From Phenylobacterium sp. (GTDB lineage Bacteria; Pseudomonadota; Alphaproteobacteria; Caulobacterales; Caulobacteraceae): 64,000 nt of DNA. A model generated the notes under the pieces. That model made no database searches, was not told the origin of the DNA, and saw only the letters and a program-made list of their open reading frames with translations. The translations under genes were made by a program, and so were the position numbers. The stretch lies in contig NZ_JAUXSP010000002.1 in assembly GCF_030679875.1 (NCBI RefSeq), positions 186,001 through 250,000 of the forward strand. Reading direction: 5' to 3'. Below are positions 43,008 to 51,520 of the stretch, one piece after another (position 1 is the stretch's first letter; each line of letters starts with the position of its first letter).

Positions 43008-43538
43008 TCAAATGGTCAGTTCGGCTTCGCGGCGCAGGCGGGCGCCCTCGCGAAACACCTCGGCCAGGACAAAGACCACCAGCACGGAAAACCACGCCGT
43101 CAGGCTGAGCGACGGCTCCACCGCGTTGGTGTCCGGGAGGATGGCGCTGGACAGGGCCCAGAAGGCGTAGCGGCCCAGCTCCAGCCCGGCCAGGATCAGC
43201 CCCACCATGCGCAGCCGGCGCACATTGTCGGGATGGAAGGGGTCCCCGGCGGTCAGGGTGGCGAAGATCTTCCGAAGCTGGGCCACGATGACCAGGACCC
43301 CGCCCATATAGATCGCCGCCGCCAGCAGGCCGAGGGTCATGACGGGCCCCCGGTTCTCCACCTCCTCGCCGCCGGCGGTGACCGCGATATCGGCCAGCAG
43401 CTCCGGGTTGAAGGAGAAGAGCAGGGCCGCCAGCATCAGAACGCCAACGACGCTGACCCCGATCCAGAGGGCTACATAGACCACGTCGAGGATGATCTTG
43501 AGAAAGCTCGACACCGAGCCTGGCCCCAGAGCGCGCAT
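43008..43538 (-). CDS. DUF2975 membrane protein
   Basis: A 176-residue protein with four predicted membrane helices (starting V-V-Y-V-A-L-W-I-G-V-S-V-V-G-V and ending L-T-A-W-F-S-V-L-V-V-F-V-L-A). It has the DUF2975 features G-D-P-F-H-P-D-N-V-R-R-L-R and a C-terminal E-V-F-R-E-G-A-R-L-R-R-E-A-E. The function is unknown. It is followed by the XRE regulator and preceded by a tiny membrane protein, giving a three-gene unit. Confidence 0.9.
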   Translation of the reverse strand: MRALGPGSVSSFLKIILDVVYVALWIGVSVVGVLMLAALLFSFNPELLADIAVTAGGEEVENRGPVMTLGLLAAAIYMGGVLVIVAQLRKIFATLTAGDPFHPDNVRRLRMVGLILAGLELGRYAFWALSSAILPDTNAVEPSLSLTAWFSVLVVFVLAEVFREGARLRREAELTI

Positions 43539-43572
43539 GGTCTTCTAGCCCCCGCCTTGTCTCTGCCGCAGC

Positions 43573-43683
43573 CTAGAGGATGCCGGCGCCGGCGACCACG
43601 GTGACGATGGGCAGGACGGCGAGGCACAGGGCGCAGGCCAGGGCGAAACGCTCGAAACCGTTGGAGAAGGCGAAGCGGGGCAT
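43573..43683 (-). CDS. Small membrane protein, 36 aa
   Basis: A 36-residue frame from ATG 43683, preceded by AAGGAT at good spacing. It begins M-P-R-F-A-F-S-N-G-F-E-R-F and continues as one hydrophobic helix with two cysteines (A-C-A-L-C-L-A-V-L-P-I-V-T-V-V-A). It sits 34 bases upstream of the DUF2975 gene on the same strand, so it is probably the first gene of that unit. The function is unknown. Confidence 0.65.
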   Translation of the reverse strand: MPRFAFSNGFERFALACALCLAVLPIVTVVAGAGIL

Positions 43684-43792
43684 GGGTTTTTATCCTTAAT
43701 CGATGGGCGCCCGGGGGCGGGAAGGGTGGGCGGAGCGCCTTGGCTCCATGCCGTTAGTCGATACGGGCGCACTGTTTTTCGATCAAGAACTT

Positions 43793-43807
43793 TATCGAGA
43801 AACGATA
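43793..43807. promoter_or_regulatory. Inverted repeat in AT-rich promoter region
   Basis: TATCG and CGATA are separated by five bases (AGAAA) in a locally AT-rich part of the 249-base gap between the small membrane protein (start 43683) and rdgB (start 43933). It is a candidate operator for the XRE/DUF2975 unit. No other element is clear in this gap. Confidence 0.4.
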
Positions 43808-43932
43808 TTAAATCGCCGTAAGAATGTGGCTGATCTGTCATCTGGCCGGCCTGGGGGAAGCCGGGGGGCGAGGCGGTTTGCCCGGCGCGCCTGGGCTGCC
43901 TATGTTCGCGCCATCTCACGAAAGGATGGCCG

Positions 43933-44535
43933 ATGGCCCTGAAGCTCGAACCCGGCGCGCGGCTGGTGGTGGCCACCCACAATCCCGGCAAGGCCCGGGA
44001 GCTGGCGGCGATCCTGGAGAACCGCTTTGACCTGGTGACCGCTGGCGAGCTTGGCCTGCCCGAGCCGGACGAGACCGAGACCACCTTTGTCGGCAACGCC
44101 CTGCTCAAGGCCCGGGCCGCGGCCCGGGGGTCAGGTCTTGTGGCGCTCGCCGATGATTCCGGGCTCAGCGTCGCAGCCCTGGACGGGGCGCCTGGGGTGT
44201 TTTCGGCCCGCTGGGCGGGACCCGACAAGGACTTCGCCCTGGCCATGTCCAAGGTGGAGGAACGCCTTGAGGCCACCGGCCAGAAGGACCGCGCCGCCTG
44301 GTTCACCTGCGCCCTGGCGGTGGCCTGGCCCGACGAGGGCCCGGCCCTGGTGGTGGAAGGCCGGCTGGATGGCCAGCTCACCTTCCCCGCCCGGGGCGAT
44401 CGGGGCTTCGGCTATGATCCCATCTTCACCCCGATGGGAGGCCGCGAGACCTTTGGCGAGATGGACCCCGCCGCCAAGGACGCCATGAGCCATCGGGCGC
44501 TGGCCTTCGCCAAGCTCAAGGCCGCCCTGCTTTGA
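43933..44535 (+). CDS. rdgB: Non-canonical purine NTP pyrophosphatase (RdgB/HAM1)
   Basis: A 200-residue house-cleaning enzyme that hydrolyses dITP, ITP and XTP. The N-terminal motif is [13 protein letters not shown], the metal site is A-D-D-S-G-L, and the C-terminal F-G-Y-D-P-I-F and S-H-R-A-L-A-F are conserved. Length is normal. The stop overlaps the TTG of hemW, indicating one operon with hemW. Confidence 0.95.
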   Translation: MALKLEPGARLVVATHNPGKARELAAILENRFDLVTAGELGLPEPDETETTFVGNALLKARAAARGSGLVALADDSGLSVAALDGAPGVFSARWAGPDKDFALAMSKVEERLEATGQKDRAAWFTCALAVAWPDEGPALVVEGRLDGQLTFPARGDRGFGYDPIFTPMGGRETFGEMDPAAKDAMSHRALAFAKLKAALL

Positions 44536-45701
44536 GCCCAGCTGCGCAGGCGCCCCCCCAGGCCCCCCTGGGGGTCTATGTGCACTGGCCCTACTGCGCG
44601 CGGATCTGCCCCTACTGCGACTTCAACGTCTATCGCGACCGGGGTCGGGGGGACGAGCAGGTCGCGCTCGTCGCCGCCATTGTCCAGGATCTGACAACCC
44701 AGGCGGCGCTCACCGGGCCGCGCACCCTGGTCTCGGTCTTTTTCGGAGGCGGCACCCCCTCATTGATGGATCCCGCCGCAGTGGCTCAGATCCTGGAGAC
44801 CGCCCGGCGGCTCTGGACGCCGGCGGCCGATCTCGAGGTCAGCCTGGAGGCCAATCCCACCGACGCCGAAGCCAGCCGGTTCTCGGCGCTGGCCCAGGCG
44901 GGGGTGGGGCGTCTGTCCCTCGGCGTACAGGCCCTGGATGACGCCGCGCTGGCCTTTCTGGGCCGTGACCATGACGCCGCAGCCGCCCGCCGGGCCCTGA
45001 CGATCGCCGGCCGAACCTTCCCGCGCCTGTCCCTCGACCTGATCTATGCCCGGCCGGACCAAACGCCAGAGGCCTGGGCGGCGGAACTGGCCGAGGCCCT
45101 CGACCATGGTGCTGAACATGTCTCGCCCTACCAGTTGACCATTGAGGCGGGGACCGCATTCGACCGGGCCGTGCGCCGCGGGCGCATTTCGCCTCCGGGC
45201 GACGAGGTGGGCGCCGCCCTGTATGAAATCACCCAGGCGGTTCTGGGAGCGGCAGGTTTCGAGGCCTATGAGGTCTCCAACCACGCCCGGGGTCCAGGCA
45301 CCCGCTCACGGCACAATCTCGTCTACTGGCAGGGCCTGGACTATGTCGGGGTCGGGCCCGGCGCCCACGGGCGGATCACCCGTGGCGGCGTTCGTCACGC
45401 CACCGAAGCTCGGGCGCGTCCAGGGGACTACATCGCCGCGGTGGCCGAATCAGGCCGGGGTTTCTCCGAGCTTGAAGCGCTCACCCCGGTGGTCGCGGCC
45501 GAGGAGCGGGTGCTGAGCGGCCTGCGCATCTGGCCTGGGGTGACTTTCGCGGAAGTGGCGCCCCTGGGCCTCTCGCCACGTCAGGGACGGGTTACAGCCC
45601 TTGTGGCGGCGGGGTTGCTGAAAGAAGACAATCTCAGGTTGATCGTCACCCCAGAGGGGCGGCTGCTGCTTGACCACGTGACCCGCCGGTTGCTGGTCTG
45701 A
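44532..45701 (+). CDS. hemW: Radical SAM heme chaperone HemW
   Basis: A 389-residue protein of the coproporphyrinogen III oxidase-like family. The cluster motif is C-A-R-I-C-P-Y-C (C22, C26, C29), followed by [19 protein letters not shown] and [11 protein letters not shown]. The lack of the true HemN signature residues and the position after rdgB support HemW, which hands heme to target proteins. It starts with TTG overlapping the rdgB stop (TTGA). The C-terminus matches the HemW wing domain. Confidence 0.93.
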   Translation: MSPAAQAPPQAPLGVYVHWPYCARICPYCDFNVYRDRGRGDEQVALVAAIVQDLTTQAALTGPRTLVSVFFGGGTPSLMDPAAVAQILETARRLWTPAADLEVSLEANPTDAEASRFSALAQAGVGRLSLGVQALDDAALAFLGRDHDAAAARRALTIAGRTFPRLSLDLIYARPDQTPEAWAAELAEALDHGAEHVSPYQLTIEAGTAFDRAVRRGRISPPGDEVGAALYEITQAVLGAAGFEAYEVSNHARGPGTRSRHNLVYWQGLDYVGVGPGAHGRITRGGVRHATEARARPGDYIAAVAESGRGFSELEALTPVVAAEERVLSGLRIWPGVTFAEVAPLGLSPRQGRVTALVAAGLLKEDNLRLIVTPEGRLLLDHVTRRLLV

Positions 45702-45746
45702 TTGCGACGCTTGCTTTGCGGGCGCTGACCGGCGAACCCTTGTCCG

Positions 45747-46631
45747 ATGGCCCATCCCGTCGCTCCGCCCCCCCTGTCCGACGCGCCTCTGGCGCCGGGC
45801 CTGTACATCGTCGCCACGCCTATCGGAAATCTGCGTGACATCACACTTCGCGCTCTGGATGTACTCGCCGCGGCCGACCTGATCCTGGCCGAGGATACCC
45901 GGGTGACCGGAAAGCTGTTGGCGGCGTTCAAGATTTCCGGGCGCATGGAGCGGCACGATGAGCACGCCGCCGAACGGGCGCGGCCCAAGGCCCTCGCCGT
46001 CCTGGAGCAGGGCGGGCGGGTCGCCCTCGTCTCGGACGCGGGCACCCCGCTGATTTCCGACCCGGGCTACCGCATGGTTCGCGAGGCCGCCGCGGCGGGT
46101 TTTCCAGTCCACCCGATTCCGGGGGCCTCGGCCCTGCTGGCCGGGCTTTCGGTGGCGGGTCTGCCGTCGGACCGCATCCTGTTCGCCGGCTTCCCCCCGC
46201 CCAAGAGCGCGGCGCGTCGGACCTTCCTGCAGGAGGTGGCCGGCCTGCGGGCCACTCTGGTGTTCTTTGAGGGCGCTTCGCGCCTGGGGGAGTGCCTGAC
46301 GGACATGGCCGAGGTCTTCGGCCCCCGGGAGGCGGTGGTCTGCCGTGAATTGACCAAGCTCTATGAGACGGTGGTCCGCGGCCCCCTGGATGTGTTGGCG
46401 GCCGATCCCGCCCTGCAGGCGCCCAAGGGTGAGATCGTCATCCTGGTCGGGGCCGGCCGCGAGGTGGAGGCGACGGCGGCTGACGCCGACATGGCCCTGC
46501 GCGAGGCCCTGGCTCGCCTGAAGCCTGCCGACGCCGCCGGCGAGGTGGCCAGGGCCCTGGGTCTGCCTCGGCGCGACCTCTACCGTCGGGCGCTGGAGCT
46601 GAAGGCGGATCAGGCCCATGGGGAGGTCTGA
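45747..46631 (+). CDS. rsmI: 16S rRNA (cytidine(1402)-2'-O)-methyltransferase
   Basis: A 294-residue SAM-dependent tetrapyrrole-methylase-fold enzyme acting on C1402 in the decoding centre. Motifs are G-L-Y-I-V-A-T-P-I-G-N-L-R-D-I-T-L-R-A, A-E-D-T-R-V-T-G-K-L, S-D-A-G-T-P-L-I-S-D-P-G-Y and P-G-A-S-A-L-L-A-G. It precedes yraN with overlapping ends, the usual neighbour. Confidence 0.96.
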   Translation: MAHPVAPPPLSDAPLAPGLYIVATPIGNLRDITLRALDVLAAADLILAEDTRVTGKLLAAFKISGRMERHDEHAAERARPKALAVLEQGGRVALVSDAGTPLISDPGYRMVREAAAAGFPVHPIPGASALLAGLSVAGLPSDRILFAGFPPPKSAARRTFLQEVAGLRATLVFFEGASRLGECLTDMAEVFGPREAVVCRELTKLYETVVRGPLDVLAADPALQAPKGEIVILVGAGREVEATAADADMALREALARLKPADAAGEVARALGLPRRDLYRRALELKADQAHGEV

Positions 46632-47016
46632 CCCCGGCCGGGCCCCACGTCTCCGTCAGGTCCGCGGCGCTCAAGCCCGGCGAAGCGGCGCCCGGGCCGA
46701 GGCCTGGGCGGCGGTGTGGCTGATGCTCAAGGGTTACCGAATCCTCGGCTTCCGCCTGCGCACCCGACAGGGCGAGATCGACCTGCTGGCCCAGAAGGGC
46801 GGCGTGCTGGCGGTCGTGGAGGTCAAGAGCCGGCTAGCCCTTGATGACGCCCTGGAGGCGGTGGCGCCGGAGCAGCGAGCCCGCCTGCGCCGCGCTGGCG
46901 CGGCGGTGGCGGCCAGCCAGCCGCGCCTCAAGGACCTGCCGGTGCGGCTGGACCTCATCGCCCTGGCCCCGGGCCGCCTGCCGCAGCATCAGGCCGACGC
47001 CTGGAACGGCGCATGA
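46618..47016 (+). CDS. YraN-family (UPF0102) endonuclease-like protein
   Basis: A 132-residue protein of the restriction-endonuclease-like UPF0102 family. The catalytic core pattern is visible: G-E-I-D-L-L-A (E and D metal ligands) followed by V-V-E-V-K-S-R. The ATG at 46618 overlaps the end of rsmI by 14 bases and fits the family length. The family function is unsettled; a DNA-processing role is inferred from the fold. Confidence 0.9.
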   Translation: MGRSDPGRAPRLRQVRGAQARRSGARAEAWAAVWLMLKGYRILGFRLRTRQGEIDLLAQKGGVLAVVEVKSRLALDDALEAVAPEQRARLRRAGAAVAASQPRLKDLPVRLDLIALAPGRLPQHQADAWNGA

Positions 47017-47026
47017 GGGCGTGGGC

Positions 47027-47845
47027 ATGACCCGAGACGAGGCGGAAGCCGTCATCGGCCAGGCCGGCGCCCTGGGGCAGGGCGCCGACTTCCCGCTGCT
47101 GGAGGCGGCCATCGCCTGCGCGGTTCACGAGGACCCCGCCCGGGACCCCCAGCCGGTCAGGGACCTGGCCGCCATCGGTGTGGAGCGCCTGACCGCGCGC
47201 CTGCGAAGGGAGAGCCAGGAGGAGGCCCTGGCCGAGGCCATGGCTGGGGATTTGGGCCTGTCGGGAGACCTTTTCACCTACGATGACCCCGACAACGCCG
47301 ACATCATCGCCGTCGCCCACCGGCGCAAGGGCCTGCCGGTCGCCCTGGGGATCCTCTATCTGCACGTGGCCGAGCGTGGCGGATTGAACGTCAAGGGCGT
47401 GGACTTTCCAGGCCACTTCCTCCTGCGCATCGACACGCCGGAGGGCCCCCTGGCGCTGGACCCGTTCAGCGAGGGCCGGGTGGTCCTGCCCTCGGAGCTG
47501 ACCCGCAGGGCGCTGCATACAGGCCTGACCCCCAATGTGGCCGACCGCCTCGACCTGCTGATGGCGCCTGCCCCTGACCGAGCGGTGCTGATCCGGCTGC
47601 AGAACAATGTCTTCGCCCGCGCCGCCGCGGCCGGCGACTTCCCCCGGGCCGAACGGGCGGCCCTGCGGCGGGCGCTTCTCGACCCACAGGACCATCGTCC
47701 CTGGCTCGATGTCGCCACGGCCCGGGAGGGGCAGGGCGCCCTGGCCGGCGCTCTGGAGGCTCTGGCCAGGGCCGGCGAGCTGGACCACGGGGCCGCCCTG
47801 GCCGCCCGGGTGCAACGCGAGCGGGTGCGGCTGCGGCTCAACTGA
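47027..47845 (+). CDS. SirB1-like transglutaminase-fold protein
   Basis: A 272-residue protein of the SirB1/transglutaminase-like family with a C-terminal tetratricopeptide-like tail. Conserved segments are R-K-G-L-P-V-A-L-G-I-L-Y-L-H-V-A-E-R and G-V-D-F-P-G-H-F-L-L-R and L-D-P-F-S-E-G-R. The catalytic cysteine of true transglutaminases is replaced (I-L-Y-L in the corresponding place), as is usual in this family, so no enzymatic activity is assumed. The ATG at 47027 is preferred; a GTG two codons earlier is possible. Confidence 0.85.
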   Translation: MTRDEAEAVIGQAGALGQGADFPLLEAAIACAVHEDPARDPQPVRDLAAIGVERLTARLRRESQEEALAEAMAGDLGLSGDLFTYDDPDNADIIAVAHRRKGLPVALGILYLHVAERGGLNVKGVDFPGHFLLRIDTPEGPLALDPFSEGRVVLPSELTRRALHTGLTPNVADRLDLLMAPAPDRAVLIRLQNNVFARAAAAGDFPRAERAALRRALLDPQDHRPWLDVATAREGQGALAGALEALARAGELDHGAALAARVQRERVRLRLN

Positions 47846-47914
47846 GCCGCCTGGCTCTGGCGCTCGCCGCCGCCGCCGCCTATGTCGAAGAAGCTGTTGA
47901 ACCGGGAGCACGCC

Positions 47915-48862
47915 ATGGCCTTGAAGGTCGCCGTCCAGATGGACCCCCTCGAATCGATCAACATCGAGGGGGATACGACCTTCCTGATGATGCTCAGCGC
48001 CCAGGCCCGTGGGCACAGCCTGTGGGTCTACACCCCTGACAAGCTGTCCCTCGAGAGCGGCAGGGTGACGGCGAGGGGGCGTTCGGTCACGGTCCAGGAC
48101 GTCAAGGGCGCCCATGCAAGCTTCGGCGACTGGGAGCGGCGGGATCTGACCGAGATGGACGTGGTCCTGCTGCGTCAGGACCCCCCCTTCGACATGGCCT
48201 ATATCACCGCCACCCACATCCTTGACGCCATCCATCCGCAGACCCTGGTGGTCAACAATCCCACCGAGGTGCGCAACGCACCGGAGAAGCTGTTCGTCAC
48301 CAGCTTCCCCGGCGTCCAGCCCCCGACCCTGATCACCTCGGACATCGAGGCCATCTACGACTTCCGCGCCCGGCACGGGGATATCGTGCTCAAGCCGCTC
48401 CACGGATACGGCGGCTCGGGGGTCGCCCGCCTGCTGGCCGATGATCCCAACCTGGACGCGCTTCTGGAGTTGCACGCCGCGATTGGCCGCGAGCAGGTCA
48501 TCGTGCAAAAATTCATCCCCGCCGTCTCCAAGGGCGACAAGCGCATACTGCTGGTGGATGGCGAGCCCGTCGGCGCGATCAACCGCGTGCCTGGCGCCGG
48601 TCAGATACGCTCTAACCTCCGGGTCGGAGGCCGCGCCGAGGCGGTGGAGTTGACCGCCCGGGACCGCGAGCTCTGCGATATTATCGGCCCAGAGCTCAAG
48701 ACCCGCGGCCTTATGTTCGTCGGCATAGATGTGATCGGCGAGTACCTCACCGAGATCAATGTCACCTCGCCCACCGGCGCACGTTCATTGCTGACCTTCA
48801 CCGGGATCGACGCGACCGATCTGATGTGGGCGAGGGTCGAGGCGATCCGCGCCGGGGCATAG
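47915..48862 (+). CDS. gshB: Glutathione synthase
   Basis: A 315-residue ATP-grasp ligase joining gamma-glutamylcysteine and glycine. The start [18 protein letters not shown] matches the family. [25 protein letters not shown] and the C-terminal I-N-V-T-S-P-T-G are diagnostic. The ATG at 47915 follows GGGAG at good spacing; an in-frame ATG at 47882 adds 11 residues and is less likely. Confidence 0.96.
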   Translation: MALKVAVQMDPLESINIEGDTTFLMMLSAQARGHSLWVYTPDKLSLESGRVTARGRSVTVQDVKGAHASFGDWERRDLTEMDVVLLRQDPPFDMAYITATHILDAIHPQTLVVNNPTEVRNAPEKLFVTSFPGVQPPTLITSDIEAIYDFRARHGDIVLKPLHGYGGSGVARLLADDPNLDALLELHAAIGREQVIVQKFIPAVSKGDKRILLVDGEPVGAINRVPGAGQIRSNLRVGGRAEAVELTARDRELCDIIGPELKTRGLMFVGIDVIGEYLTEINVTSPTGARSLLTFTGIDATDLMWARVEAIRAGA

Positions 48863-49027
48863 GATAGCCCCGGAGGCCGCCTCTCGCATTTCAGGATTGT
48901 CGTAGCTTCCCATTAAGTTCTATGTTTGTTCGTGATATGGGCCGCCCTGGATGCGGCTCTGTGGATAATCTCGCCCTTGGGGTGGGTTTTGATCCAGACG
49001 GACGATGGCCGGGCGGGGAGAACAGCC

Positions 49028-50560
49028 ATGGCGGGGGTGGTGACGGTGGCCTTCGACGGGGTCGAGGCCCGGCGGGTGGATGTGGAGGTCCAGCTCACGG
49101 GCGGGGCGGTGGCCTTTGTCGTGGTGGGTCTGGGGGACAAGGCCGTGGCCGAGAGCCGCGAGCGGGTCCGGGCGGCCTTCGCCGGCCTGGGTCTGGCCCT
49201 GCCGGCGCGTCGGATCATTGTCAATCTCGCCCCGGCTGATCTGCCCAAGGAGGGCAGCCACTATGACTTGCCCATCGCGCTCGCCGTCATGTCGGCCATG
49301 GGCATCATTCCGCCGGACGCCCTGAGCGGCTGGGCCGCGGTGGGGGAGCTTTCCCTGGATGGCCGCATCGTTCAGGTGGCCGGGGCCCTGCCTGCCGCCG
49401 TCGCGGCCGGCGGCATGGACCTTGGCCTGATCTGCCCCGAGGCCTGCGGAGCCGAGGCCGCGTGGTCGGGCGAAACCCGCATCCTCGCCGCCCCGTCCCT
49501 GATCGCGCTGGTCAATCACTTCCGCGGAACCCAGATGCTGTCGCCGCCGCAGCCCGGGCCCGTGGTGGAGGGGGAGCGGGCGCCCGACCTCCGGGACGTG
49601 AAAGGCCAGGAAAACGCCAAGCGCGCCCTGGAGATCGCCGCGGCCGGCGGTCACAACCTGCTGTTCATGGGACCGCCAGGTTCGGGCAAGTCGATGATGG
49701 CCGCACGGCTGCCGGGCCTTCTGCCGCCCCTGTCGGCGGCCGAACTGCTTGAGACCTCTATGATCCATTCCGTGGCTGGCCTGATCGCCAAGGGAGAACT
49801 GACCCGCCAGAGGCCATTCCGGACCCCGCACCATTCCGCCAGCATGGCCGCCTTGACCGGCGGCGGGCTGAAGGCCAAGCCCGGGGAAATCTCCCTGGCC
49901 CACAACGGCGTGCTGTTCCTGGATGAACTGCCGGAGTTCTCCGCCCAGGCCCTGGACAGCCTGCGCCAGCCCCTGGAGACCGGCGAGGTGGTGGTGGCCC
50001 GGGCCAACGCCCACGTCCGCTATCCGGCGCGGTTTCAGCTGGTGGCGGCGATGAACCCCTGTCGCTGCGGGGTCGGCGGGCCGGGCCGCGGCGCCTGTGG
50101 TCGGGCGCCCCGCTGCCAGAGCGACTACCAGCGCAAGATTTCCGGTCCGATGATGGATCGCATGGATCTGGTGGTCGAAGTTCCCCCCGTCACCGCCGCC
50201 GACATGGCCCTGCCGCCGCCAGCTGCGGGCACGGCCGAGGCCGCCGCCCGGGTGGCGCGGGCGCGGGCGATCCAGCTGGATCGGGCCGCCGCGGCCGGCG
50301 AGACCGCCGCCCCGCTCAACGCCCAGGCGTCAGGCGAGCGGCTGGAGACGATCGCGCAGATGGAGCCGGCGGCCCGGGCGCTACTGTCGAAGGCCGCCGA
50401 GGGGGCGGCGCTGACGGCGAGGGGCTGGACGCGCACTCTTCGCCTGGCGCGCACGATCGCCGACCTTGAAGGGTCCGAAGCGGTGCGGCGTGTCCATCTG
50501 GCCGAGGCGCTGATCTATCGACGGGTCTCGGCGGAGGGGACCCCGGCGCTGACGGGCTGA
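49028..50560 (+). CDS. YifB-family Mg-chelatase-like AAA ATPase (ComM-like)
   Basis: A 510-residue ATPase of the ComM/YifB family, whose Vibrio member is a branch-migration helicase in natural transformation. The N-terminal Lon-like domain (residues 1-170) begins V-V-T-V-A-F-D-G-V-E-A. Walker A is G-P-P-G-S-G-K-S, Walker B is L-F-L-D-E-L-P-E-F, and the zinc-ribbon insert C-R-C-G-V-G-G-P-G-R-G-A-C is present. The ATG at 49028 has GGGGAG upstream; the longer upstream frame is not family-like. It ends 46 bases inside a convergent membrane gene. Confidence 0.93.
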   Translation: MAGVVTVAFDGVEARRVDVEVQLTGGAVAFVVVGLGDKAVAESRERVRAAFAGLGLALPARRIIVNLAPADLPKEGSHYDLPIALAVMSAMGIIPPDALSGWAAVGELSLDGRIVQVAGALPAAVAAGGMDLGLICPEACGAEAAWSGETRILAAPSLIALVNHFRGTQMLSPPQPGPVVEGERAPDLRDVKGQENAKRALEIAAAGGHNLLFMGPPGSGKSMMAARLPGLLPPLSAAELLETSMIHSVAGLIAKGELTRQRPFRTPHHSASMAALTGGGLKAKPGEISLAHNGVLFLDELPEFSAQALDSLRQPLETGEVVVARANAHVRYPARFQLVAAMNPCRCGVGGPGRGACGRAPRCQSDYQRKISGPMMDRMDLVVEVPPVTAADMALPPPAAGTAEAAARVARARAIQLDRAAAAGETAAPLNAQASGERLETIAQMEPAARALLSKAAEGAALTARGWTRTLRLARTIADLEGSEAVRRVHLAEALIYRRVSAEGTPALTG

Positions 50561-50961
50561 CTCCGATGTATCCAGGCGCCGGCCGCCAGGGCGCCCAGGG
50601 TCAGATAGCTCCAGATCACCAGGCCCCAGCGGTAGGGTAAGGCGGGAACTCCCTCATCGACGCCCATGGCGACGTGGGTGACAATGCCCAGCAGTTGGAA
50701 CGCCGTGGCGAACAGCAGCCACAGGCGATCCGTGGTTAGGGCCAGGAACAGCAGATAGGCCAGAAACAGGGCGTCGACGCCCAGGACGCCCCATTGAAGG
50801 CCCGCAAGGTCGCGGTCATAGGCCAGGGGGGTCAGAAACCAGGCCGCCACATTGGCCACCGCCACCCGCTTCTCCGGAATCCCGCCCCGCCAGAGCGCGG
50901 CGCCGGACACCAGGACCATGGCGACGAACCAGATCTGCTGCGGAAGGACGGCGAAGTACAG
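50515..50961 (-). CDS. Small four-helix membrane protein
   Basis: I do not recognise a family. It encodes four hydrophobic segments (V-L-G-V-D-A-L-F-L-A-Y-L-L-F-L-A-L, L-L-F-A-T-A-F-Q-L-L-G-I, W-G-L-V-I-W-S-Y-L-T-L-G-A-L and an N-terminal one). An ATG at 50919 would cut the first helix (A-L-Y-F-A-V-L-P-Q-Q-I-W-F-V-A-M-V-L-V) in half; the only start-like codon that keeps it whole is a CTG at 50961, just after a stop codon. The coordinates use that start and are uncertain. The 3' end overlaps the ComM-like gene by 46 bases. Confidence 0.6.
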   Translation of the reverse strand: MYFAVLPQQIWFVAMVLVSGAALWRGGIPEKRVAVANVAAWFLTPLAYDRDLAGLQWGVLGVDALFLAYLLFLALTTDRLWLLFATAFQLLGIVTHVAMGVDEGVPALPYRWGLVIWSYLTLGALAAGAWIHRSQPVSAGVPSAETRR

Positions 50962-51051
50962 GGCTGGGGCCCCCCGATGGGTGTGCGCCCCTCAAGGTGG
51001 CAGAGGCCGGCCACCAAGCAAAGGCGCCGGCCTCAATGGACGGGGGATGGA

Positions 51052-51408
51052 TCAGGCGGCGTTGACGTCGCCCACCGCGCGCAGCGAGGGGGCGCGGGCC
51101 GGTTCAGCCGGCTTGGGCGCCCCGTCACCGTACAGCACGGCCCCCAGGCCGATCTGCTTCTGAGCCAGGCTCAGTTCCTTGTGCGCCTCAATCACCGCCC
51201 GACGGGCTTCAGCCAGGGCGGTGATGGACCGGCTCGTCCATTCCACGGCCTCCTGTCCGATCAGGGCCGACAGTCCGGCCTGGGCGCGAAGGCCGGGCAT
51301 GACGCCAGCTAGGGCGGCGGTCTTGGCGAGGGCGACATCGATGGCGGTTTCGGCCTCGAAGAGGCTGGCGGCTACCTGATCGGCGTACATGCGACGTTGC
51401 TTGAGCAT
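51052..51408 (-). CDS. Phasin-like small helical protein of unknown function
   Basis: A 118-residue protein, mostly one long helical region (A-D-Q-V-A-A-S-L-F-E-A-E-T-A-I-D-V-A-L-A ... A-L-A-E-A-R-R-A-V-I-E-A-H-K-E-L-S-L-A-Q-K) with a short disordered tail. The amphipathic pattern and length recall phasin or similar granule-binding proteins, but I cannot assign a family. AAGGAG lies eight bases before the ATG, a strong ribosome binding site, so it is probably well translated. It is downstream of the LuxR-type gene. Confidence 0.7.
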   Translation of the reverse strand: MLKQRRMYADQVAASLFEAETAIDVALAKTAALAGVMPGLRAQAGLSALIGQEAVEWTSRSITALAEARRAVIEAHKELSLAQKQIGLGAVLYGDGAPKPAEPARAPSLRAVGDVNAA

Positions 51409-51520
51409 GGGGGATCTCCTTCCCGTCGGCGCACAAGCGCCGGGGACATGATGTAAAAAAGAGCTGGCTCTAGGTCGTCTGGACGACGTGCCGCAGGGAG
51501 AAGAGGTCTGCGGGAAGTGG

